Source: Hordeum vulgare subsp. vulgare
Lineage: Eukaryota; Streptophyta; Magnoliopsida; Poales; Poaceae
NCBI RefSeq assembly: GCF_904849725.1
Contig: NC_058522.1
Coordinates: 235,389,084-235,453,083 of the forward strand
Direction: 5' to 3'
Length of the DNA: 64,000 nucleotides
Below, piece by piece: positions 43,669-54,006 of this stretch. Each line of letters starts with the position of its first letter. The first letter of the stretch is position 1. The position numbers and the translations under genes are program-made. Under the pieces are notes generated by a model. It searched no databases and had not been told where the DNA came from. It saw nothing but the letters and a program-made list of their open reading frames with translations.

Positions 43669-44275
43669 CTTTCTCTTTTTGCTTCTTCCTCCTTGTGACC
43701 TTTTATTTCCCCGATTTTTTCCTGCGTAAATTGAGAAAACCATGTGAACAATCTCCAGGACAACATATTAACACTGTAAGCATGTATGGAAATGAACAAT
43801 GAGATATACATGTGCACTAACTTTGTTGCTTTTTTTGAATCTTCCTCTTCTTATTTATCTGACTCTTTGTCTTCTTCTGTCTCCGAGTCTTTCTCTTTTA
43901 GCTTCTTGCTCCCTGTGATCTCCGAATTCCCCGATTTTTCCTGCGTAAATTGAAGAAAAACATGTGAACACTCTCCCGGAGAACATATTAACACTGTAAG
44001 CATGTACGGAAATGAACAATGAGATAAACATGTGCATTAACTTTGTTGCTTTTTTTTAATCTTCCTCTTCTTTTGTATCTGATTCTTTGTCTTCTTATGT
44101 CTCCGAGTCTTTCTCTTTTCGCTTCTTCCTCCCTGTGACCTTTGAATTCCCCGATTTTTTTCTGTGTAAATTGAAGAAAAACATGTGAACACTCTCCCGG
44201 AGAACATATTAACACTATAAGCATGTATGGAAATGAACAATGAGATAAACATGTGCACTAACTTTGTTACTTTTT
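43620..44275 (-). repeat. Triplicated 220-bp exon-intron unit of the FAR1-like gene
   Basis: GAGTCTTTCTC recurs at 43664, 43885 and 44105 (spacings 221 and 220). Each copy contains, on the - strand, an acceptor-like T-rich tract ending in CAG (or an equivalent), a Lys/Arg then acidic exon (KKSGNSKVTGRKKRKEKDSE and variants), and an intron with TTCATTTCC and CATGCTTACAGTGTTAATAT. The copy nearest the 3' end has been expanded by the 24-bp repeat. One copy has a stop within the exon in the proposed frame. Confidence 0.7.
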
Positions 44276-44889
44276 TTTCACTCTCATCCTCTCGCGCCTG
44301 GATTTAATCCTCGTTTTCAATTCTTCGGTAGTTGGTCTCCCTTTTGGAACTATTTTGATTGGATTTTCCACGTCATCAGTGCAGCATTCGCGAGAAGCAG
44401 AGAAGTATGCCGGCAAAGGAACAAACGATTTCTGGCCTTCATCCAAATTAGTTTTTTCTCCATCAACCAATATACTCCGGAGGAGCTCCATCACCTATTC
44501 TGACTGTGAATCGCTAGTTGCGGCTATGAATAAAGCATCACTAGCCATGTTGCGTAGTTGATGATACTTATTCATGTGATCAGACCATACATGAGTATTC
44601 GCAGTCCTCGAAGAAGGGAACGCTGGCTTGACATGCATTGTCCTTCTTTTCTTCACAATTTTTTTTTGAAATGTGCGTACACCAAGATGATCCAGAATGC
44701 AGAATATATGTGCGCATGGGTAATCCTCACTTTCCAACTTTTTACATTTATAAGTTGCAGCATCCAGTCTTGCTCCTGTAAATAGACAAGTCACGTGATA
44801 TCTAACATCCTCAGAGTTAGCATCCACGCCTTGTGCATCCAACTTTTTTGCATCCACACCTTGTGCATCCAATTTTTTGCATTCAACTC

Positions 44890-45070
44890 CTCACTGTCCT
44901 TACCTTCCAAGTCAATGGGATCCTTAGCATCGAGGTTTTTTGCATCCAAGTCCACACCATCCTTGCCTTCCAAGTCAATGGGATCCTCAGCATCCAAGTT
45001 TTTTGCATGCAAGTCCTCACCATCCTTACCTTCCAAGTCTGTAGGAACCTTAGCATCTGAGTCCTTACCA
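44890..45070 (-). repeat. 63-bp tandem repeat coding a 21-residue Asp/Lys unit
   Basis: Units start at 44912, 44975 and 45038, each 63 bp. The translated unit is of the form LEGKDGVDLDAKNLDAKDPI. A shorter KKLDAQGVDA repeat (two copies, 44820-44880) continues on the other side of the frameshift. Together they insert about 90 residues between the MULE core and the SWIM-like finger. The N-terminal segment of the same protein (46700-46907) is built of similar Met-Asp-Asp-Lys-Gly words. Confidence 0.65.
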
Positions 45071-46907
45071 TCCTTACCTCGCAATTCTCTAGCATCCCTG
45101 CCATATGGGACTTTATCATATGGGAATTTACGCAAAACACCAAACACGACCAAAGCATGACACGCTACCTGGTTTGCGACCTGCCAATTTGTTCCTTCAA
45201 CAATCTTACTTTTTACCCGTGCAAACATCACAGTTGTATAAATATAAGAGGCAGCAATCTCCAGAGGGTGTGCATTCAGCTTAGTGAAGGGTATCGTATA
45301 TGTCGCTACTGCATCTAATGCTGCTTCATTCTTACGCATTATGGATACACAGCGCTCAACATGCTGCAACAAATCAACAAGTTGCATCTTCCTGTTCAGG
45401 TGCACATGAAGCCTTGAGTTGACAGACTCACTCTCTGATTACTCATCATTCCTAGGAAATATCTACCCTTTGTGTATGCAGCAGCCCATTTGTGTCGCAG
45501 CTCGTACATCATGTTAACCCATGACGACCTATTCTCCGTTGGTTCTATTTTGAACCGAACCTTATAAGCCTCCCATCTTTTCTTAAACTCATCAACATCC
45601 CAATGACGGTAAATGAATTCACTAAATCCCTCAAGTTTTTTCTTGTGGAGGTGCATCACCATATTCTCCTTGATATGCCACGTGCACAAACAATGATCTG
45701 TTCCAGTCCAGACGGTAGCTATTGCTTTAGCCATTGTAGGGTCCCCATCGGTGATTGCTGAAATGGGTGGCTTCTGGGACATTGCCTCCAAAAATGCATG
45801 AAGAAGCCACTGGTATGATGCAACTGTCTTGTCTGACACTAGACCAACCCCAAACAAAACTGTGTTGTGGTGATGGTTCAGACCAACAAATGGAACAAAC
45901 GGAAGCCTGTACTTGTTAGACCGATATGTACTGTCGAACACCACGACACCACCAAAGGCAACATAGTCAATCCGGGATTGTGAATCAGCCGAGAATATGT
46001 TCCTCAAATAGCCTTTGTTGTCTTTTGTGTATTTGAAAAAGAATTCTGGGTCTGCTTTTTTCAGTGGAATCATGTAGGTGAGCAAATATCTAGCGTCACT
46101 GCCTTCTATATTGCGCTTCTTCTGGATTGAAACATGGTTGTATAGGTCTCGATCTACAAATCCAAGCTTGTCGGGACCTCTCGCATTCTTCTCCATTACA
46201 TTCATAATCTGATGTGTTCGAAGTCCACCGACAGCATACTCGATGACATCGGCCTTTTGTGCGTTAGTCATTCTAGGATTAGCCGATAAGTAGGGAGTCA
46301 GGTCAGCAGGGACAAACAGATGGTTATGCTTGTCCACAATTTTCTTGACGAACCAGAGGCCAATGCTATCTTGCAGCTCAACCTGAAAAAGAGAGGGACA
46401 TCCACACCGAGAAAGACCCCTCGGTGTTCTTTTTCTTTCAGCTGTGTTAAAGTGCTTAAGGGCCCGCCATCCTTGTTTGCAGCACTTGTATGTCCTTCTG
46501 TATGCATTTTGTTTCGGACCCGGACCCCTGTACTTCAGATCACCCTTTCTAACACCAAACCCTTTTTTCTCACATAGCCTACGTAAAACATGTAGGATTC
46601 TACCACTCCTGAAAGTCTTATTCACAATCTCTAAGTATTCCATATACTCATTCAGGTCTGAACCATCCATGCCTTTATCATCAATTCCTTTACCTTGCAA
46701 GTGTACATTTTCCATGTTTATGCCATCCTTGCATGCATCCTCATCATTATCAACCGTGCACGTACCATACATTCCTTTGGGGTCCATGGCTACGAAATCA
46801 TTATCCTTAGCATCCATGCATTTGCCTTAATTTCCTCTATCACCCATGTCCTTGTCATCCTTGCCTTTATCACCCAAATTTTCGCCATTGTTGCCTTTAT
46901 CATCCAT

Positions 46908-47249
46908 GTTGTTGTGCTGCCAACGAAAACAGATAGTCAATGTTACGGATGGATAGCATAAGTAATAATTATGCACTACTCTCCTTAAATAATTGATTTA
47001 AGTTTTCATATCGGATTCATGTATCTAACTCAGTCCTTCAAAATCTGTAAGTAGTATAAAATATGCCCTGATTGAATCCATAAATATTTAATTGATTGTA
47101 CTTGTTGTAACTGATGATCTCCTAACTAAATCCAAAGTCCACGAATCCTTCAAGTCCCCTGATAGATCCACCCTGATAGATCAATTATCTCCAAACTCCA
47201 TTCAAAATTGTCTCTTAACTAAATCCAAAATTATGACCTAAGTAAATCC
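46908..47249. other. Upstream region of the FAR1-like gene, AT-rich
   Basis: AT-rich sequence separates the first Met of the FAR1-like frame from the 94-bp tandem repeat. A T/C-rich stretch and possible splice acceptor lie just before 46921 on the - strand, so an upstream leader exon is possible. No other feature is seen. Confidence 0.35.
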
Positions 47250-47575
47250 AAATTATCTCCTAACTAAATCCAAAATAACTCCAAACTCCCTACAAAAATA
47301 ATTATCTCCTAACTAAATCCAAAATATCTCGAAACTCAATTCAAAAGTATCTCCTAATTAAATCCAAAATAACTCCAAACTCCCTACAAAAATAATTATC
47401 TCCTAACTAAATCCAAAATATCTCAAAACTCAATTCAAAAGTATCTCCTAACTAAATCCAAAATAACTCCAAACTCCCTACAAAAATAATTATCTCCTAA
47501 CTAAATCCAAAATATCTCGAAGCTCAATTCAAAAGTATCTCCTAACTAAATCCAAAAGAACTTTCTTTGATACCA
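47250..47575. repeat. 94-bp tandem repeat, about 3.3 copies
   Basis: CCAAACTCCCTACAAAAATA recurs at 47281, 47375 and 47469, a strict 94-bp period. Each unit has the sub-motifs ATCTCCTAACTAAATCC (twice), TATCTCGAAACTCAATTC and AAAAGTATC. Units differ by one to three bases. No coding capacity. It lies 0.35 kb upstream of the FAR1-like coding start. Confidence 0.85.
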
Positions 47576-47599
47576 AATCTGTTGACAACTTTCTCATGC

Positions 47600-47930
47600 C
47601 ACATAACCCTAACTAACTCCATCAATATGTCCTATGCAGAAGGGACGAGATAAGATGAGAGATCGTAGCGGCACTTACATCTGCGTCAAGAAGGGCGTCC
47701 AATCGGGGAAGGAGGGGATTAGGCGGCTCCTGGGAAGATGGGATCGCCTGCGAGCGAGGGGGTGGAGGAGGAGAAGGAGAATGAGGGACTGGTGCGAGGC
47801 AGGGGTGAAGGGGGAGAAGGAGGAGGAGGGAGTGGCACGGCGGTGATAGGGTTCTAGAGGAGCTGGTGAACCGCTCTGAGGAGGACGGAGTGGCACGATG
47901 GTTATAGGGTTCGAGAGGAGCTGACTATTC
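47600..47930. other. GC-rich leader-like segment with a short tandem duplication
   Basis: G/A-rich sequence contains overlapping frames on both strands without a domain. GAGTGGCACGGCGGTGATAG near 47829 and GAGTGGCACGATGGTTATAG near 47889 begin two copies of a unit of about 60 bp. On the - strand the segment is C/T-rich, like the 5' UTR of a plant gene, and could be the first exon of the FAR1-like gene. This is only positional inference. Confidence 0.3.
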
Positions 47931-48119
47931 TTATCTGACGGTGATTCAAGTGTTATGTTAATGCAATTGATAATTTGAAATTATAGGACAAAAATGCCCC
48001 TAAACTTAATTGGGCCACCCTAAACTTTAATATTCTTTGAACGAAAATGCCCTTGGGCTTTAATAAGGCTCAATTAATATCATCTGTTGGATCGCTTATA
48101 TAATACACGTGTTGTCGTG

Positions 48120-48413
48120 TACTATAATGTACCGTAAAATCTCCCTTCCCTGAAACCTAGGCCCAGCAGGACCTCTCCCTTGGGCACTTGGCGTGCCAGA
48201 TCCGGTGCCATGGACCTCTCGGTCACGAGCTAATCGAGTTCCTTGGCGGAGACAACCGGCGATAACCACTTCTCCATGGCATTGTTGGCCAACCGCGACT
48301 TCTTCTTCCCTTTGCTAGTCGTAGCAGCCCTTTCACACTTTCTCTCAACGGTGGTAGTGGCTTCAGCATCGTCCTAGGCTCTAGACCTTCCCTCGTTTCC
48401 CCTGGTCTTGGCC
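48120..48413 (-). pseudogene. N-terminal fragment resembling a putative gypsy-type transposon protein
   Basis: The - strand Met at about 48413 starts MAKTRGNEGRSRA, then a stop. The same frame continues DDAEATTTVERKCERAATTS, KGKKKSRLANNAMEKWLSPV, then ELD, a second stop, and VTERSMAPDLARQVPKGEVL. I associate this layout (Met-Ala-Lys-Thr-Arg, Lys-rich linker, Ala-Met-Glu-Lys-Trp-Leu-Ser-Pro) with plant proteins carrying the 'putative gypsy type transposon' domain, but only their N-terminal lead is present. Two stops and truncation at about 48120 make it a dead fragment. Assignment from memory, moderate at best. Confidence 0.3.
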
Positions 48414-48994
48414 ATTTCGATGAGATCAAGGAAGAGAGAGATGCAAGCTACACAAGTGTGGCAATAGCAGGGGCAAGTGAATAGATGGGATGTGTGAGGA
48501 GGAAGATAAGAAAAGCAGAAGGAAACGTGACCTCCCCCCTTATTTATAGCCATCACATTAAAAACGAACGGACATGCTTCACGACATGACATGCCCCCAC
48601 GATTTGTGTAGTTTCCTATTTTGCAAGAGGTGTGCATGTGAATCTAGACGTTATTATCACGACAACGCATGGCCAGTGAGCGCCCTTAATGGTCCACAAG
48701 CCTGGTTCGACAAAACCAGATGGGACCAAATTGTGGAGATTTGAACCGCCAGAGATGTGACGCCAAAGCTCGGGCGATAAGCTCCCCGCTTCTAAGGAGC
48801 TTCACACCACGACCGTGCCGGCCATATAAGTCGGTCCTGAATCCCTCATAGCAAACAGACCTGTGTATACCTTCAGGGCCCATATTTGAGAAGCAAATTC
48901 AAATAACCAACACAAAGACTAGGATCTCACCTAGGTTCTTGAAGACCGAAAAACTCCAACTCCGCACAATCTCGGGGCCACTTATAGTGAATTA
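48414..48994. other. Unassigned stretch left of solo LTR H
   Basis: Mixed-composition sequence with short frames in several phases and no recognised domain. 48680-48990 has near-equal base composition and could be part of an older element. It ends in AATTA, the left flank of the solo LTR. Confidence 0.3.
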
Positions 48995-50520
48995 TGCTAC
49001 TGTGAGCTACTTTGGGTTTCCCCAAAGAGGAGGGGCGAAGCAATATAGTAGCGGTAAGTATTTCCCTCACTGAGAACCAAGGTTATCGAACCAATAGGAG
49101 AATCATGGAAAACTCTCGTTGTCAACACCTACACACACAAAACCAAACACTTGCACTCAACACAGGCAAGAGGGTTGTCAAGCCTCTTGAACTCGTTACT
49201 TGCAAGGTTTAAATGTTGATAGAGATATATAATATAAATATAAAAGATAAAAAAATTGTAGCAAAGTATTTTTGGGGGTTTAATAAATATGTTTAAGTAG
49301 ACCTAGGGGCATAGGGCTCGCTAGAGGCTGCGCTCTTGAATAACATACGGCGGGTAAACAAACTACTGTTGGGCAATTAACAGAATAGCGCATAGTTATG
49401 ACATGTTGTTCATGACAATGAACATATACATAGGCATCACATCCATAAACAAGTGAACCTAAATGATCACGTATCAAGTACTATTACTCCACTTTGGGAG
49501 TGCTTCTATGCTTGCCTTTCTAGGTATTAAGTTCATGACAAACAGGGTAATGCTTGGAGTAAGATGACATGATCTAGACAAAGTAAACTCGGGCAATATG
49601 AATAGACCCCATCATTTTATCCTAAATGGAAACAATACAAATATGTGTCTAACACTCGGATATAGAGCACCACAAGATTGAACCCAATACAATGAACCAC
49701 CCCATTGAAGATAAATCAATCTAGTTGGCCAAATGAAACAAATAGATCAGAGAGAAATACGAAGCTATAACAATCATGCATAATAGCATTCAGAAAAGAC
49801 TCAATTACTTTCAATGAATAATCAGGTCATAAACCCACAATTCATCGGGTCCCAACAAACACACTACAAAAGAGGATTACATCGGATAGATCACCGCGAG
49901 AATTGCGGTGAACATGGTATTGAAGATCATAGAGTGAGACATCTAGGTATTAGATATGGACCCATAGGTCTATGGTGGACTACTCACACATCATCATGGA
50001 GCCAGCAAGGTTGAGGTAGACGTCCTCCATGATCGATCCCCCTCTGGCACGGTACTGCAAAAGGTCTCCAGATGGGATCATGGCGGAACAAAGACTTGCG
50101 GCAGCCGAAGAATTGTTTCTCGTTGCTCTCGGGTGTTTTCAAAATATTTGAAAATTCGTATAAGTGGAATTAGGTCAGGTGGCTTCGCGAGGGAGCCACA
50201 ATCTTGGCGGACGCGCCCTACCCCCTAGGGCCTCCCCTCCGGGCTTGTCTCCTCCTCGTGCGGCTTTCAGCCTCCTCCCGAAGATTCGTGGGTCCAAAAT
50301 TGTCCAAAAAAATCATCAAAAAGTTTCATCATCTTTGGACACCGTTTGGTATTGATTTCCTGCAAAAGTCAAAAACACGTAAAATAGGAACTGACATTGG
50401 GTTAATAGGTTAGTCCCAAAAATTATATAAAATATCATATTATTGCATATAAAATATCCAAGATTGATAATATAATACCATGGAACATTTAAAAATTAGA
50501 GATATGTTGGAGACATATCA
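48995..50520 (-). mobile_element. Solo LTR H, related to the LTRs of element C
   Basis: On the - strand it begins TGATATGTCTCCAACAT (50520) and ends CACAGTAGCA (48995), 1,526 bp. It shares with C's LTR the blocks GGTTATCGAACCAATAGGAG, GGGTTGTCAAG, AAGATGACATGAT, GGATTACATCGGAT and the terminal ATATGTTGGAGACATATCA. No internal domain adjoins either end. The flanks are AATTA (48990-48994) and TATTA (50521-50525), a one-mismatch duplication. This is the expected product of recombination between the two LTRs of one element. Confidence 0.65.
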
Positions 50521-51049
50521 TATTACATCGGGGGTGCCTTCTTAGCAGGGAGCCTTGCATGAGGCCTTCCAAGGGGCCATAAGGCCCACCATGGAGCTAG
50601 AGACTAGAAGAATTTGGAAGAATGAATAAACATCCACATATCATCTAGAAGAAAATGAAGATCCAACAAAATAATAATGTGGAAGAAGATCCATCGCTTG
50701 ATATATTTTAGAAACTTTTGAGCGGTAAAGAACTATTAGTTTTTTTGAGCAAATAAAGATCCGACAATTGATAATAAAACTTATCTGAGAGCAACTAATC
50801 GAGGAGCGGTCCTTCGGGAGCCTCTGAAGGGTCACTCTGAGGCGCCGCCACTTGGACCATTCTCAGTCGCCACCACTTGGAGCATTCTCAGTCGCCGACA
50901 CGTGCTACGGTCTAGACGCTTCCTCCGGTTTGTTAATTTTATTTTTCCACATGCGTTTTTAACTTATTAGATTGTTTTTTTGGTATTTGGGTTTTTACCG
51001 GTCTTCCTTTCCTTTTGGACCAATTGTTTTTTTGCGAAAAAACGTGTTT
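50521..51049. other. Unassigned stretch with a short CTCAGTCGCC duplication
   Basis: The sequence following solo LTR H contains two copies of a unit of about 30 bp (CCACTTGGACCATTCTCAGT near 50850 and CCACTTGGAGCATTCTCAGT near 50873). No gene is recognised. Confidence 0.35.
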
Positions 51050-51455
51050 TTCCTTTCTAGAGAGGCACGGTTTTGCTTTCGCGAGAAGCATGGATTTGGT
51101 TTCACGAAAATGAAAAAAAAAACATTTTTTCCTTCCTCGAGAGGCATGGTTTTGCTTCCGCGAGAGGCGTGACTGTGCTTCCTAGAAATGGGAAAAACAA
51201 ATTTCTATTTTTTTTCCTTCCTTGAGAGGCACGGCCTTGCTTCCACGAGAGGCATGGATTTTCTTCCACGAGAGGCACGGCCATGCCTCTCTGAAATGAA
51301 AAAGGCACATTTTCTTTTTTTACCTTCCTTGAGAGGCACTTTTTGCTTCTGCGAGAGGCAGAGATTTGCTTCCATGAGAGACATGTTTTTACTTTCGCGA
51401 GAGACATAGATCTGCTTTCGCGAGAGGCACGACCATACCTCTCGGAAACAAACAA
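51050..51455. repeat. Hierarchical GAGAGGC repeat
   Basis: A unit of about 25-28 bp, CGAGAGGCACGGTTTTGCTT and variants, recurs about 12-14 times, grouped in blocks of roughly 110-130 bp separated by A-rich then T-rich spacers (near 51110, 51200 and 51310). Reading frames across it give repetitive Phe/Arg/Glu-rich translations in several phases and are artefacts. Confidence 0.6.
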
Positions 51456-51939
51456 AAAACATATTTGTTTTGTTGGGCAACGTTGCATGGGAAACAAAAA
51501 AAAATCCTACGCACACGCAAGATCTATCCATGGAGATGTATAGCTATGATCTATCCATGGAGATGTATAGCTACGAGAGGGGGAGTGCATCTACATACCC
51601 TTGTAGATCGCTAAGCGGAAGCGTATATAACATGGTTAATGTAGTCGTACGTCTTCATGATCCAATCACGATCCGTCCCGATCTAGCGCCGAACGGATGG
51701 CACATCCTCGTTCAGCACATGTGTGGCTCGATGATGTCTCCGCCTCCTCGATCCATCGAGCGAGGGAGGAGTAGTAGATGGGTTCTCAACCAGCACGACG
51801 GCGTGGTGCAGGTGGTGGTGGAGCTATCCCGGCACGGCTACACCGAGCGCTACCGAAACCGCAAACGGAGAAGAAAACGATATAGGGAGAGAGAGAGGGG
51901 CACCAAGGGCTTGGTGTGTCCTCTTGGGGCGCCCATCCC

Positions 51940-51950
51940 CTCTATATATG
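51940..51950 (-). promoter_or_regulatory. TATA-like box in E LTR, copy 1
   Basis: CATATATAGAG on the - strand lies in the LTR duplication, and an identical box is 428 bp away. BARE-type LTRs initiate transcription from TATA boxes in this part of the LTR, so this is a plausible promoter element. Confidence 0.4.
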
Positions 51951-52367
51951 GGCGGAGAGGCGTGGGGAACATCTCTTACAAGCACGAGGACACGACCAAG
52001 GGGGAGGAGGTGGAATCCTTGTCCTCCTCCTTCCCTTCCACAAAAAGGTGGACTTTCCACCTTTCCCAACTGCATGGGCCTTGAGGGACTTGTGCGCCTC
52101 GCGCAATAAAGCAAGGGCACCTCCCCTCAGCCCATGAAAACTCTTGGGACGTGGTGGAACCCTTGGGGCACTTCTGGAATCCTTCGGAAGGTTCCAGAAC
52201 CTTCTAGAAACAGTCTGATATAATACCAACATGGTGCAGGTGGTGGTGGGGCTATCCCGACAGGGTTACACCGAGCACTACAAAAAACCGCGAACGGAGG
52301 AGAAAACGATCTAGGGAGATTAAGGGGAGCCAAGGGCTTGGTGTGTCCTCTTGGGGTGCCCCATCCC

Positions 52368-52378
52368 CTCTATATATG
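52368..52378 (-). promoter_or_regulatory. TATA-like box in E LTR, copy 2
   Basis: It is the same CATATATAGAG as 51940-51950, in the other copy of the 428-bp duplication. Confidence 0.4.
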
Positions 52379-54006
52379 TGTGTGTAGGGCGTGGGGAACA
52401 GCCCCTCCAAGCCCTAGAACATAGCCAAGGGGGAGGAGGTGGAATCCTTGTCCTCCTCCTTCCCTTCCACAGAAAGGTGGACTTTCCACCTTTCCCAACT
52501 ACATGGGCCTTGAGGGACTTGTGCGCCTCGCGCAATAAAGCAAGGGCGCCTCCCCTCAGCCCATGAAAACTCTTGGGACGTGGTGGAACCCTTGGGGCAC
52601 TTCCGTAATCATTCGAAAGTTTCCAGAACCTTCTAGAAGCTTTCCGGTATAATACCAAAAAAAACCCGAAACTTTTTCGGTAGCCAAAATATGACTTACC
52701 ATATATAAATATTCACCTTCGTACCATTCCGGATCTCCTTGTGATGTTCAGATCTCATCTGGGACTCTGAACAACATTAGGTCACCAACATAGATAACCC
52801 AATAATGTTATATCATCATCGAATATTAAGCGTGCGGACCCTGCGGGTTCGAGAATGATGTAGACATAACCGAGACACTCTACGGCCAATAACCAATAGC
52901 GGGACCTAGATGCCCATATTTGTTCCTACATATTCCATGAATATCTTTATCAGTTGAACCACGATGTCAAGGATTCGGATAATCTTGTATGCAGTTCTCT
53001 TTGTCCATCGGTATGTTACTTGTCCGATATTCGATCATTGGTATCTCCATACCTAGTTCAGTCTCATTACCCGCAAGTCTCTTTACTCGTTCTGTAATAC
53101 AAGATACCATGACTAACTCCTTAGTCAAATTTATTGCAAGCTTCTTGTCATGTTTTACTACCAAGTGGGCCGAGAGATACCTCTTTGTCATGTGGAGTGA
53201 CAAATCCTAGTCTTGATCCATGCCAACCCAACAGACACCCTCAGAGATGCATGGAGATCATCTTTATAATCACCTAGTTACGTTGTGATATTTGAACACA
53301 CAAGGAATTCCTCTGGTGTTAGGGAGTTACATGATCTCATGGTCATAGGAACATATACTTGGCATTAAGAAAGCAGTAGCAATAAACTAACATGAATGAT
53401 ATGCTTATGGTTGGGTCTTATCCATCACATCATTCTCCTAATGATGTGACCCCGTTATCAAATGACAACTCATGTCTATGGTCAGGAAACCTTGACCATC
53501 TTTGATCAACGATCTAGTCTAGTAGAGGCTCACTAGGGACGTAGTGTTTGTCTATGTATCCACACATGTATTTGAGTTTCCGATTAATACAATTCTAGCA
53601 TGGATAATAAACTATCATCATGAACAAGGAAATATAATAATAACAACTTTATTATTGCCTCTAGGGCATATTTCCAACAGTCTCCCACTTGCACTAGAGT
53701 CAATAATCTAGTTCACATCGCCATGTGATTTACATTGTTAGAATCTAACATCCATAGAGTTCAGGTGTTGATCATGTTTTGCGTGTGGAAGAGGTTTAGT
53801 AAACGGATCTGCAACATTCAGATCCGTATGTACTTTGCAAATTTTTACGTCCTTCTCCTTGGAGAGATGGAATTGAAATGATGCTTTTTGTGTTTGGTCC
53901 TTTTGTGAAACATTGGCTCCTAGGCGAGAGCAATGGCGCCAGTGTTGTCACAGAAGAGGGTCATTCGGTCCAGTGCACTTAGCACAACTCCAAGATCCGT
54001 CATGAA

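Larger units (their letters stand above)
43090..46907 (-). pseudogene. FAR1/FHY3-like gene (MULE-transposase-derived), decayed
   Basis: From the Met at 46907, or the one at 46817 after an in-frame TAA (46827-46829), the protein has a FAR1 DNA-binding domain: GFGVRKGDLKYRG, RRTYKCCKQGW, RCGCPSLFQVEL, DKHNHLF. A MULE transposase domain follows, with VVFDSTYRSNKY (Asp), ITDGDPTM (Asp) and CLCTWHIKENM. A frameshift near 45430 moves it to the frame at 45405 (HLNRKMQLVDLLQHVE), and an A-run loss near 44880 moves it again. A SWIM-like finger (CKKLESEDYPCAHIFCIL) lies at 44495-44872, then a TAG (44495-44497), then VENPIKIVPKGRPTTEELK. Family members are nuclear transcription regulators domesticated from Mutator-like transposases. 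No terminal inverted repeats were found, so this may be a host-gene copy or a transposon remnant. Confidence 0.75.
51471..53679 (-). repeat. Element E 3' LTR with 428-bp internal tandem duplication
   Basis: The LTR is 2,209 bp. Removing one copy of a 428-bp tandem repeat (about 51806-52233 and 52234-52661) leaves 1,781 bp, a normal size for this family. The copies share GTGCAGGTGGTGGTGG, CCAAGGGCTTGGTGTGTCCT, GGACTTTCCACCTTTCCCAA and CCAGAACCTTCTAGAA. Open frames here are repeat-derived. Confidence 0.8.

Noticed and set aside
47985..48070. GGACAAAAATGCCCC and CGAAAATGCCCTTGG as terminal inverted repeats of a Mutator-like transposon containing the FAR1-like gene
   Set aside because: The motif resembles some Mutator-like ends, but I found no inverted partner on the far side of the gene (42607-43250), so a transposon boundary cannot be claimed.
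49012..50413. Short open frames within solo LTR H
   Set aside because: They have no domain and lie wholly inside LTR sequence shared with element C.
51824..52658. Several overlapping open frames of 60-110 codons in E's LTR
   Set aside because: They exist in duplicate because of the 428-bp tandem repeat, occur in several phases on both strands, and contain no domain. They are LTR sequence.
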